In this document: piece after piece, positions 1 to 6,728 of the stretch
Position numbering within the stretch: the first letter of the stretch is position 1
Layout: each line of letters begins with the position of its first letter
Source of the DNA: an uncultured Muribaculaceae bacterium
GTDB taxonomy: Bacteria > Bacteroidota > Bacteroidia > Bacteroidales > Muribaculaceae
Assembly: GCA_910577585.1 (NCBI GenBank)
Contig: CAJTNN010000014.1
Span: 1 to 64,000, forward strand
DNA: 64,000 nucleotides
Direction of reading: 5' to 3'
Position numbers and translations under genes: made by a program
The notes under the pieces: model-generated
Told to the model about the DNA's origin: nothing
Database searches by the model: none
Seen by the model: only the letters and a program-made list of their open reading frames with translations

Positions 1-74
1 ATCCCCAGCATTTCACGCGAATGTTCAAGAAACAAACCGGAATGACCCCGAAACAATACCTCAAAAATCAATAA
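1..74 (+). CDS. AraC-family regulator, C-terminal end only (partial)
   Basis: The reading frame starting at base 3 gives HFTRMFKKQTGMTPKQYLKN followed by a TAA at 72-74. This is the second helix-turn-helix and closing signature of AraC/XylS DNA-binding domains (F-x-R-x-F-K/R-x-x-x-G-x-x-P-x-x-Y). Everything upstream is outside the window, so the sensor domain and target are unknown. Confidence 0.8.
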   Translation, partial: PQHFTRMFKKQTGMTPKQYLKNQ

Positions 75-189
75 AGTTGAACATGATTACCGCATACAGC
101 GGTGGACGTCAGCGTATCTCCTGACACGGGAAACCGGGCTTTCTCCCGTACAGGGAGCTTGGCGCCTAATCTATGACCTACTTATATCC

Positions 190-556
190 TACTTACTCCT
201 TTTTTTAGGAATTTAGCCCAGTGTAATAAATGCTCGGTAGTGCCGGTGAGGTAAAGGACATTGGCGATAATCTCATGCAATAATGTGATTGATGCTCAAA
301 CCCTTGATGATATAAGCAATTGCCGAAAGATCGAGAGCCTTAATAATGTGTACCGTCTCAAAATTGGTAGCAAAAGGGCTTTCTTTATTCTACATATCCA
401 AAATGGCATCAGGTAACTCTTCATTCTGAAAAGACTGATGTTTTCAAGAATGTGTTGCGCCCTGTTTTCATCGGAAAATTCAAGACCTTCCGATTTAAGG
501 AGCCGTATTTGTTCAGATACTGAAATCTGAGGTTGATTATAAGTTGGAAGTGTCAT
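190..556 (-). pseudogene. Abi_2/AbiF-like abortive infection gene, frameshifted remnant
   Basis: The opening 45 or so residues (positions 420-556) resemble the start of Abi-family proteins: an SEQIRLLKSEGLEFSDE helix, then a HILENISLFRMKSYLMPFW motif. After MPFW the frame degrades. A neighbouring frame over about 300-400 gives FATNFETVHIIKALDLSAIA, and a third frame over about 195-290 gives ITLLHEIIANVLYLTGTTEH, each resembling the next part of such a protein. Abi proteins are usually near 300 residues, so this is a shortened copy with at least two frameshifts and is probably inactive. Family assignment rests on the N-terminal pattern only. Confidence 0.5.
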
Positions 557-691
557 AAAAAAGAAAAACTTACCCTGAGCGCGCTGTTCTTACGGGAAGC
601 GTGGTAAGTATGTTGCTGCAAATTTAATGCTTTTATTTCAAACAACAAAATGGCTCCCGGAATTTCATTTGATTTTGTATAATAATACCGG

Positions 692-919
692 TTATGGCAC
701 AAGGCGGCCATTCTTCAGTTCCGACAGCAGTAAGTCATAGACGTATGCCGGACTTTCGATATACAATCCTGTGGAAAAGTCCTCCAATTTGGAAAATGTC
801 TCTGAATTGTGGAAAGTCGAGATTGCGTCTGTCAAGTCCAATCCTTCCCGTTCTACAAGATAACGGACAACATCGGCAGATATGCCCTCAAATAAAAAAC
901 GTGCGTTGCGGTCTTTCAT
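692..919 (-). CDS. Small protein, third gene of the XRE/DUF3990 operon
   Basis: This 75-residue soluble protein starts with an ATG that overlaps the stop of the DUF3990 gene by four bases (ATGA), so it is probably translationally coupled to it. The body (ADVVRYLVEREGLDLTDAIS, then SKLEDFSTGLYIESPAYVYD) is short and helical and loosely resembles DUF3791-type companions of DUF3990 proteins. It has no signal peptide or membrane segment. The position suggests a part of the same toxin-antitoxin-like unit, either a second neutralising protein or a fragment of the toxin's binding partner. I do not recognise a catalytic motif. Confidence 0.65.
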   Translation of the reverse strand: MKDRNARFLFEGISADVVRYLVEREGLDLTDAISTFHNSETFSKLEDFSTGLYIESPAYVYDLLLSELKNGRLVP

Positions 920-1389
920 AATTTCTTCAGCATTTTGATCGCTGCCTCCGTGTGGAAAAAGTATTGTGAGGTTACTTGCGAGAATGTGAGTTCCTTTACA
1001 AGCTGTTCCTCTGAGATGAAATTTTCAGTAAACATACGGAGCAGACGGGCAATCGTATCATCAGCAACCGGACCTATCACAATGTCGTAATCATGGCATG
1101 GCTGCGAAACATTTATATCGCGGTTGGACATCACAAACCTCGCCCACTCCTCGTCAAGCGCATTGAAGATCTTTATCTTCAACCCTATTGTGACAGCTTT
1201 TTCCAGATCAAACTCAAAGGCTGTCAAAGTAGGTACACCTTTGAACATTTTTACTGTTCTTGCCGCCATCCTTTCTGCTTGATGCCGAATGTCGGTAAGA
1301 TAGAAACCTTTTCCGAAATCCTTGTAAGGGCGACACTTTCCGAGGTCAATCCGGTCTATTGCCATGTTTGAGCCGTGGTGCAGTATCAT
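916..1389 (-). CDS. DUF3990 protein, probable ADP-ribosyltransferase-like toxin
   Basis: A 157-residue protein of the DUF3990 family. Its signatures are an LHHGS box at the N-terminus (residues 3-7), KDFGKGFYLTD at about 23-33, an NRDINVS segment near 90, and YDIVIGPVADDT at about 102-113. The H-G-S and Y-L-T blocks resemble the first two motifs of the ADP-ribosyltransferase fold, and family members commonly sit beside DUF3791 or XRE genes. Its start overlaps the stop of the upstream XRE-DUF3791 gene by four bases (ATGA), and its own stop overlaps the next gene the same way. A toxin role and ADP-ribosylation chemistry are inferences from family and context. Confidence 0.75.
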   Translation of the reverse strand: MILHHGSNMAIDRIDLGKCRPYKDFGKGFYLTDIRHQAERMAARTVKMFKGVPTLTAFEFDLEKAVTIGLKIKIFNALDEEWARFVMSNRDINVSQPCHDYDIVIGPVADDTIARLLRMFTENFISEEQLVKELTFSQVTSQYFFHTEAAIKMLKKL

Positions 1390-1814
1390 CTGATAGCGCC
1401 TCCATTGTTTTGACAGACGACTGTAAGGTCGTCAACACAGTCATTAAACGACAGTGTATGTTCCACATCATAAAATTCGGTCAGAAAAGCAATACCTTTG
1501 AAGCGATTAAGGTAATTGCTTGCCTCACGGATTGTCAGGCGGTGTCTTTTTGAAAACTCGATTATGGCTGTCATTATATAATCTATGACATTCTTATCGA
1601 CTTTTTTTATAGGTTTCAGCTCAACGACAGGCTCAACTTCCAAAGCATTGGCAATCCGGCTGATTGTATTGAAGTTCACACATGATCCGTTTTCAACCTT
1701 CGACACCATAGCTTTCTGCACACCAATCATGGCTCCTACCTCATCTTGGGTTAGTCCCTTGCTTTTACGCCGCAGATAAAGCAACTCTCCTATTTTTTTG
1801 AAATTTGTATTCAT
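1386..1814 (-). CDS. XRE helix-turn-helix fused to a DUF3791 domain, likely antitoxin and repressor
   Basis: The preferred ATG at 1814 gives 142 residues. An HTH_XRE domain spans about residues 5-60 (KIGELLYLRRKSKGLTQDEV, then QKAMVSKVENGS). A C-terminal DUF3791-like region spans about 70-140 (AIIEFSKRHRLTIREASNYL, FLTEFYDVEHTLSFNDCVDD). A longer frame reaches 1916, but its first 34 codons cover a promoter-like -7 box and a palindrome, so the internal ATG is favoured. It leads a three-gene operon in which each gene overlaps the next by four bases. The fusion of a DNA-binding domain to DUF3791 suggests that one protein both neutralises the DUF3990 partner and represses the operon. Confidence 0.75.
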   Translation of the reverse strand: MNTNFKKIGELLYLRRKSKGLTQDEVGAMIGVQKAMVSKVENGSCVNFNTISRIANALEVEPVVELKPIKKVDKNVIDYIMTAIIEFSKRHRLTIREASNYLNRFKGIAFLTEFYDVEHTLSFNDCVDDLTVVCQNNGGAIR

Positions 1815-1817
1815 GGT

Positions 1818-1850
1818 GCAAATATAATAAAAGTTTCTTATTTGAGAAAC
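1818..1850 (-). promoter_or_regulatory. Promoter and palindromic operator of the XRE/DUF3990 operon
   Basis: On the minus strand TATATTTGC (1818-1826) matches the Bacteroidetes -7 consensus TAnnTTTG and ends only three bases before the ATG at 1814, so the mRNA would be leaderless or nearly so. Just upstream lies GTTTCT-N6-AGAAAC (1833-1850), a perfect 6-bp inverted repeat that would cover the -33 region, a fitting operator for the XRE protein. There is no good TTTG -33 element. Confidence 0.5.
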
Positions 1851-1937
1851 ATTTAGATAAACTAAGTGTTCGATGGCTCTATCTTTTTCTCTCTGCGAAA
1901 CGAGGTGGAGATGCAACGCTTGGCTGTGTTGGGTTGA

Positions 1938-2168
1938 GTGCCGTCAAAAGGTGACGGGCTGCGCCTGACACCCATTGGCATCAGCACCACGCAAGCCGGA
2001 CAAGAACAATACGAGACATTCCTATCCTCTCTTAGAGGTCGCAATGTTCAGCGGGTGATGTATGATTACAGAACCCCCGACGGAGAACTCTTCTCAACAG
2101 TGGCGCAATCACTTGAAGAATGTAGAGAGAAGCGGGATGAATGGCTCGCCAAAAGAAAAAGAAGATAA
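1938..2168 (+). CDS. DUF3873 family protein (conjugative-element relic)
   Basis: A 76-residue protein whose middle and end match DUF3873: ISTTQAGQEQYETF, then YDYRTPDGELFSTV and LEECREKRDEWLAK. DUF3873 proteins are small, of unknown function, and common on Bacteroides conjugative transposons. The only in-frame start found is GTG at 1938. A strong terminator follows 20 bases after the stop. No conjugation or integrase genes remain nearby, so this is probably a leftover of a decayed element. Confidence 0.7.
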   Translation: MPSKGDGLRLTPIGISTTQAGQEQYETFLSSLRGRNVQRVMYDYRTPDGELFSTVAQSLEECREKRDEWLAKRKRR

Positions 2169-2187
2169 ACTGCCAATAGTCGTAATT

Positions 2188-2230
2188 GTCGGGCGGTGCA
2201 ACCCTGTTAAAAAGGGTTACACCGCCCGTT
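2188..2230 (+). terminator. Rho-independent terminator after the DUF3873 gene
   Basis: Stem CGGGCGGTG / CACCGCCCG (2188-2196 with 2218-2226), extended by AACCCT / AGGGTT inside, followed by TTTT. It serves the plus-strand gene ending at 2168. Confidence 0.8.
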
Positions 2231-2281
2231 TTGCTGAAAATTTTGGCCGCCTACGGCGGCGAGGGGCATTATTCCCTCTAA

Positions 2282-3025
2282 TTATTTCTTATTTTGGGGA
2301 TGCGTGACAGAAGCAACATATTTTACCATACCCATGATTGATGATATTCTATGGATTGAAAACTTAATCTTTTTATCATCAACATTATATGTGGATGAAA
2401 TAACTATATTTTCAGTTGTATCCGAGGTTTTACGTTCGTTGATATAAATATCAAGTTTGCGCTTGAACTCCTTAAGCATTTCATCATCGCTTTCATAAAT
2501 ATCACGCGCCTTCTCTTTAAGAATTATGTATTCAGAGGATTCCATGATTTCCTTCAGGATGTCATCATATTTCGGTTCACTCAGATTATCCTGACAGATT
2601 TTCCAAGCACGTCTGATTTTATACTGACATTGCTCAGATGTGGCTTCATTATTCTTTAGGATAATGATTGAAGGGAATTTGTTCAAATCATCAACACGGA
2701 ATCCTTTTGGGGAAAATACAATATCTCCGGTATGTATATCACAATACTGCATGGAATTGCCTTGAACCAGATAAGCATTATATTCATCTGTATCCAATCT
2801 AAGTCCGGCACTATTTCTAAACGCATTGAACGTCGTGGAAACAGATTCTTTTTTTGCCGGAATATCTTTATAATGAGATCCGGCAGAAACTGTTGGTAAA
2901 ACCTCCTTTGAGAGTTCCTCGTGGATACTTCTTACATTCCTTCGGGTCTTACGTTCCCCAAAAATGTAAATCAATAAAAATATAATGGCAAGAATTATTC
3001 CTGCCCAAAATATAAAATCATTCAT
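2282..3025 (-). CDS. Membrane-anchored protein with S24/LexA-like peptidase signature
   Basis: A 247-residue protein with one N-terminal membrane segment (about residues 4-22), a basic linker (ERKTRRNVRS) and a cytoplasmic remainder. Residues about 82-130 contain YLVQGNSMQYCDIHTGDIVF, which closely follows the G-x-S-M...GD-x-V pattern around the catalytic serine of S24/LexA/signal-peptidase-fold enzymes. YKIRRAWK further on could supply the lysine. The C-terminal half is helical and unrecognised. It lies two bases after the four-helix membrane protein gene, so the pair is co-transcribed. A phage- or island-related sensory protease is possible, but substrate and function are unknown. Confidence 0.55.
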   Translation of the reverse strand: MNDFIFWAGIILAIIFLLIYIFGERKTRRNVRSIHEELSKEVLPTVSAGSHYKDIPAKKESVSTTFNAFRNSAGLRLDTDEYNAYLVQGNSMQYCDIHTGDIVFSPKGFRVDDLNKFPSIIILKNNEATSEQCQYKIRRAWKICQDNLSEPKYDDILKEIMESSEYIILKEKARDIYESDDEMLKEFKRKLDIYINERKTSDTTENIVISSTYNVDDKKIKFSIHRISSIMGMVKYVASVTHPQNKK

Positions 3026-3027
3026 AG

Positions 3028-3477
3028 TTAAATCTCTCGGTATTCATATTCAGCCGCGACATATGTTATTGCCGAATTTTCAATCATTGGGTTAATCCGG
3101 GATACGATGAACTTTAGCCATGCAGCTGTCAGCCCAATTATTATTATGAGCCAGCTAATCTTAAATGTAAAAAATAAAACCACTAAAACTAAAGTAAGCG
3201 ACATATTAAAGAAAAGGCTTTTTATAAAGCCAAAATCATTAATCTGTACGGCCTTATTGAAGTTTGTCGCCATTGCATCCCACCATATGAGTCCGCCTTC
3301 AAACATGAAAGTTCCATAAATTATGAGGAAGACACAAATAGTCTTATAACTATCATCTATAGAAGACATCCATCCGCTATAACAACTTATCAGCAATGCC
3401 ACAAACCACAGAAATGCGTGCATAAGCGGAATGACAAAGCAATGGACTCTATTATTTTGTTCTTTTGGGTCTGCCAT
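3028..3477 (-). CDS. Four-helix membrane protein of unknown function
   Basis: A 149-residue protein with four predicted transmembrane stretches (about residues 14-33, 44-62, 88-107 and 108-125) and short polar ends. I recognise no family. It directly precedes the S24-like protein gene with a two-base gap, so the two probably act together in the inner membrane. The local sequence is AT-richer than the core genome further right, in keeping with island DNA. Confidence 0.65.
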   Translation of the reverse strand: MADPKEQNNRVHCFVIPLMHAFLWFVALLISCYSGWMSSIDDSYKTICVFLIIYGTFMFEGGLIWWDAMATNFNKAVQINDFGFIKSLFFNMSLTLVLVVLFFTFKISWLIIIIGLTAAWLKFIVSRINPMIENSAITYVAAEYEYREI

Positions 3478-3533
3478 ATTTCATTTTACATGATTCTATG
3501 AAAATAAAGTGGTAAAAGAAGTGACTGGTTTCT

Positions 3534-3740
3534 TCAAGCTAATCTTAACTCCCGAACATAACAACGACCAAGATTAGATATACGCCATGTTCTTGAAGTA
3601 CGCGAATAGCCACAAACAATGAATCCGACTGAAATGAATTCAGATAGCAAGTCATTGCCGATACTGTCACGAAGCTCTTCAAGATAGCCTCTGCCGCTGT
3701 TGTAGATTCTCTTCAAAGCAGCGATTTCTTTTTCGTTCAT
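3534..3740 (-). CDS. Small winged-helix-like protein
   Basis: A 68-residue basic protein (KEIAALKRIYNSGRGYLEEL, then RTWRISNLGRCYVRELR) whose size and pattern suggest a compact winged-helix fold. A perfect 8-bp inverted repeat lies 20 bases upstream of its ATG, as expected for an autoregulator. It is followed after about 55 bases by the membrane-protein pair in the same orientation and may control it. No family match is recognised. Confidence 0.5.
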   Translation of the reverse strand: MNEKEIAALKRIYNSGRGYLEELRDSIGNDLLSEFISVGFIVCGYSRTSRTWRISNLGRCYVRELRLA

Positions 3741-3760
3741 AATTTTTCATTTCATATCCA

Positions 3761-3781
3761 TATATCGGATTCCCCGATATA
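3761..3781. promoter_or_regulatory. 8-bp inverted repeat, candidate operator
   Basis: TATATCGG - ATTCC - CCGATATA, perfect arms at 3761-3768 and 3774-3781. It sits 20-40 bases upstream of the small winged-helix-like gene that starts at 3740, so autoregulation is a reasonable guess. From here to about 4,050 I see no supportable gene. Confidence 0.45.
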
Positions 3782-4054
3782 CGAAAACAAGCAAGATAGA
3801 ATGTAATCTGTGATAAAACAGAATTCATCCTATTTTGCTCAATCGACATGCCTATTATTATAACGCTCTAATTCTCACTTTGTTGCGTTACGATAGGTCT
3901 ATAATTGCTCCTTCAAGCACTGTAAAATTACAACAAAATATTGATACACACAAACTTGGCGAAGCTTTTAACACTATTCTTAAAGATGTTCTTGAACATC
4001 TTTTGGTGATGATGCCGGTGATGGCCGTAAAAAAAGAAGTGGGAGATGAAACAA

Positions 4055-4085
4055 GTCGGGGACGCGGACGAGCCGCATCCCCGAC
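4055..4085 (-). terminator. Terminator hairpin after the dead T9SS gene
   Basis: GTCGGGG (4055-4061) pairs with CCCCGAC (4079-4085), with an inner GCGG/CCGC stem. It lies about 70 bases beyond the minus-strand stop of the T9SS remnant, which suggests it was that gene's terminator. Confidence 0.5.
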
Positions 4086-4152
4086 AGGATCAACCTTTTT
4101 ATTAACTAATCTCTGTTTGAATTTAAACGCGAGGGTTTGTTACGGTTTGGGA

Positions 4153-4339
4153 TTACTGATGGAGGAATTTCAGTGACTTGCCATTGATCAGGATGATGTA
4201 GGCCTGACCTGTGGGAAGACTTACTGCTACTCGGTCCATGTTCTGGGGCACTGTGGGAAGGTCAGCAACTTTCAGACCGCCGGTAGTGTAGATGGCGATT
4301 GCATCGCCGGACTGTACACCGGAGATAATGATTATATCT
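4153..4339 (-). pseudogene. C-terminal remnant of a T9SS-exported protein
   Basis: The minus-strand frame ending at the TAA at 4153-4155 encodes about 61 residues: IISGVQSGDAIAIYTTGGLK, then VAVSLPTGQAYIILINGKSL and KFLHQ. This is the layout of a type A T9SS sorting domain, as in the intact cargo proteins of this window. A stop codon precedes it in frame and no ATG or N-terminal body exists, so only the tail of a lost secreted protein remains. Confidence 0.65.
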
Positions 4340-4470
4340 TAAATCTTGTTAAAATGTCGCCGATTCGCCCTGATTTTTGGGCCGAGGGTTCGAGCCTACG
4401 CTTCAGAACCCCACTTTTGCGAGGTGAAATTCCCGCAAAAAGCCTTTTGTCAGAGCCTTACGACACCTTC

Positions 4471-4514
4471 CGTGTAACCGTGTACAAAAATGTACACGAA
4501 ATACAGTGTACACG
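4471..4514. repeat. Cluster of TGTACAC repeats
   Basis: CGTGTACA-aaaa-TGTACACG (4479-4498) is a perfect 8-bp inverted repeat. Seven bases later comes GTGTACACG (4506-4514), and GTGTAAC precedes at 4472. The four related motifs lie about 115 bases from tRNA-Lys at the island edge. They could be binding sites of a recombinase or a regulator. No gene is visible between 4,340 and 4,560. Confidence 0.45.
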
Positions 4515-4562
4515 TTACGCACACGTCTGTAGGTAATATTGTGCAGTATTCTGCAATTTGGG

Positions 4563-4605
4563 CAAAAAGAAAAAGCACTGAAAATCAACTGATTTCAGTG
4601 CTTTT
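4563..4605 (-). terminator. Terminator of tRNA-Lys
   Basis: Read on the minus strand, a 13-14 bp stem (4592-4605 with 4571-4585, core AAAAGCACTGAAA) is followed by TCTTTTTG. It lies just downstream of the minus-strand tRNA. Confidence 0.8.
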
Positions 4606-4628
4606 CGGCATTCTGCCGTTCTTTGCTG

Positions 4629-4701
4629 TGACCCCGGTGAGGCTCGAACTCACGACCCAATGATTAAGAGTCATTTGCTCTACCAACTGAGCTACGGAGT
4701 C
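4629..4701 (-). tRNA. tRNA-Lys (CTT)
   Basis: A 73-base cloverleaf on the minus strand. The acceptor stem is GACTCCG paired with CGGGGTC, the D-arm has AGCTCAGTTGGTAGAGC, the anticodon loop ACTCTTAAT gives CTT, and the T-arm has GTTCGAG. No CCA is encoded. The accessory-looking DNA to its left starts right after its terminator, so this tRNA probably marks an integration hotspot. Confidence 0.95.
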
Positions 4702-4932
4702 ATTTGTTGGTGGCGGGAAGGGGAGGCTTCGTTGGGGAGGTGTTCCGTTGTTTCCCGTTTGCGAGTGCAAAGTTATAAAGTTTTTTTGAGTTGTGCAAAT
4801 TTTTTCCAACTTTTTTTCTTAATTTTACATTCGAAATGGGTCAGAAGGGTCTTTGCCGACCCGCTGCAGTAAGGGGAAAAGCCTCGGAATGAGGCGGATT
4901 TCAATAGATAAATAATTGTAAAACAACGATAT

Positions 4933-6636
4933 ATGACTAAATCAAACGCAATTTGCCTCTCGCTTGGTGCAGGAATGCTTCTGATGGCCGGAGGATGCTC
5001 AAAAAAGCTTGGGCAATTTCAGAGCGACTTTTTCTCTACGAATCCCACTCCGCTTGAGACGGTGGGTGAGAGTGTGCCGGGCACGGTGACTGCCAAGTTT
5101 CCCCCGAAGTTCATGCTCAAGAATGCCAAGGTGAGCGCCACTCCGGTGCTGCAGTGGGAGGATGGCAATGCCGTATTGGGTGAGGCCATGGCCACTCCGG
5201 TGCTTTTCCAGGGTGAGCAGGTGCGCGATAATGGTCAGGTGGTGAGCTATGCCGATGGCGGCACAGTCACAATCCCCTTCACGATGCCCTATCAGCCCGA
5301 GATGGCCCAGTCTGACCTCTATCTTGATTTTCAGGTCGACCAGAACGGCAAGCAGTATACGCTTCCGCGCGTGAAGGTAGGGAATGGCGTTGTGGCCACA
5401 TCTACTCTTGCCAGCGCCGAGACTGTCACTCCGGCTGTGGCCAAGGATGGTTTCCAGCGTGTGATTTCAGAGAAATATAGCGCCGATATCCACTTCCTCG
5501 TCAACCAGGCCAATGTACGCGCCTCAGAGACCTCGAAGACCGACTATATCGACCTCAACCGCAAGCTCATGGAGGCCAATGCCGCCCCCAATATGGAGAT
5601 TGCAGGCGTAAGCATCAACTCGTATGCATCGCCCGAAGGCACACTGGCCTTCAACACCTCTCTTGCCGAGAAGCGCGAGCAGAACACGCAGAACTTCGTT
5701 GAGGGACAGTTCAAGAAGGATAAGATCACAGAGTTTGGCGAGCTCACCTCTTCATTCACCCCCGAGGACTGGGAGGGTTTCCGCAGCCTCGTGGAGAAGA
5801 GCAATATCCAGGACAAGGATCTTATACTCAGTGTGCTCTCACTCTATAAGGACCCCGAAGAACGTGAGCGCGAGATCCGCAATATGTCGACAGTATTCAA
5901 TGAGCTTGCCGACCAGGTGCTGCCTCAGCTGCGCTACTCGCGTGTGATGGCCACAATCAATGTAATCGGCAAGAGCGATCAGGAGCTTATCGACATCTTC
6001 AACACCGACCCCTCGAAGCTCAGCGAAGATGAGATTCTCTACGTGGCCACCCTCACCGACGACAACACCAAGAAGATGGAGATCTACAGCAAGGCTGCCG
6101 AGCTGCATCCCAACGACTACCGTGCCGTCAACAATCTGGGCCTGACGCAGTATGAGGCCGGCGACTACAAGGCTGCCGCCGCAAGTTTCGAGCGTGCCGG
6201 GCGCCTCAACCCTACTTCAAAAGAGGTGGAGATGAACAAGGGCCTTATATCGATGGTCAACAAAGACTACGCGCGTGCCAACGAACAGCTCGGTTCGGCT
6301 GCCGGAGTGCCTGAGAATGCAGATGCTCTGGGAGTCTACTACCTCATGCAGGGTGATGTGATGAAGGCCCGCACAGCCTTCGGCGACACCAAGACCAACA
6401 ATGCCGCCCTGGCCCAGATACTTTCGAAAGACTACAATGCCGCACGCCAGACGCTGGCTGCCATACCGGTGCCCGACGCCACCACCTACTATCTCACTGC
6501 AGTGCTCGGTGCACGCACCCACAACGAGAATATGGTGATGAGCAATCTGCGTCAGGCTGTGAAGCTCGACCGCACCCTTCTGGCCAAGGCCAAGAAAGAC
6601 CTGGAGTTTGCCGGCTATAACCTCTCTTATCTCTGA
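4933..6636 (+). CDS. Outer-membrane lipoprotein with OmpA-like and TPR domains
   Basis: A 567-residue lipoprotein with signal sequence and lipobox MAGG-C (Cys22). The N-terminal region (about 45-170) is beta-rich. An OmpA/MotB-like segment follows at about 185-270 (IHFLVNQANVR, INSYASPEG, LAEKREQNT), a pattern that usually binds peptidoglycan. The C-terminal half carries tetratricopeptide-like repeats (YRAVNNLGLTQYEAGDYKAA at about 395-415, further helices to the end). It probably lies in the periplasm, anchored to the outer membrane, as a scaffold or cell-envelope assembly protein. It is a single gene, with purT 92 bases downstream on the same strand. Confidence 0.75.
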   Translation: MTKSNAICLSLGAGMLLMAGGCSKKLGQFQSDFFSTNPTPLETVGESVPGTVTAKFPPKFMLKNAKVSATPVLQWEDGNAVLGEAMATPVLFQGEQVRDNGQVVSYADGGTVTIPFTMPYQPEMAQSDLYLDFQVDQNGKQYTLPRVKVGNGVVATSTLASAETVTPAVAKDGFQRVISEKYSADIHFLVNQANVRASETSKTDYIDLNRKLMEANAAPNMEIAGVSINSYASPEGTLAFNTSLAEKREQNTQNFVEGQFKKDKITEFGELTSSFTPEDWEGFRSLVEKSNIQDKDLILSVLSLYKDPEEREREIRNMSTVFNELADQVLPQLRYSRVMATINVIGKSDQELIDIFNTDPSKLSEDEILYVATLTDDNTKKMEIYSKAAELHPNDYRAVNNLGLTQYEAGDYKAAAASFERAGRLNPTSKEVEMNKGLISMVNKDYARANEQLGSAAGVPENADALGVYYLMQGDVMKARTAFGDTKTNNAALAQILSKDYNAARQTLAAIPVPDATTYYLTAVLGARTHNENMVMSNLRQAVKLDRTLLAKAKKDLEFAGYNLSYL

Positions 6637-6728
6637 TTATCTGATTCTGACTCTGACCGCTGGCCGCGCAGGGGGTGGCATATCGCCCCCTATGCGGTCA
6701 GCGCTTATACATAATTATCATTTATATA

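Noticed and set aside
3835..4176. 113-residue plus-strand frame
   Set aside because: Its right part lies opposite a T9SS sorting-domain remnant and a hairpin, and the translation has no protein-like pattern.
4386..4415. GGGTTCGAGCCTACG, reminiscent of a tRNA T-arm
   Set aside because: It shares ten bases with the tRNA-Lys T-arm but in the opposite orientation, and no cloverleaf can be built around it; an attachment-site copy cannot be supported.
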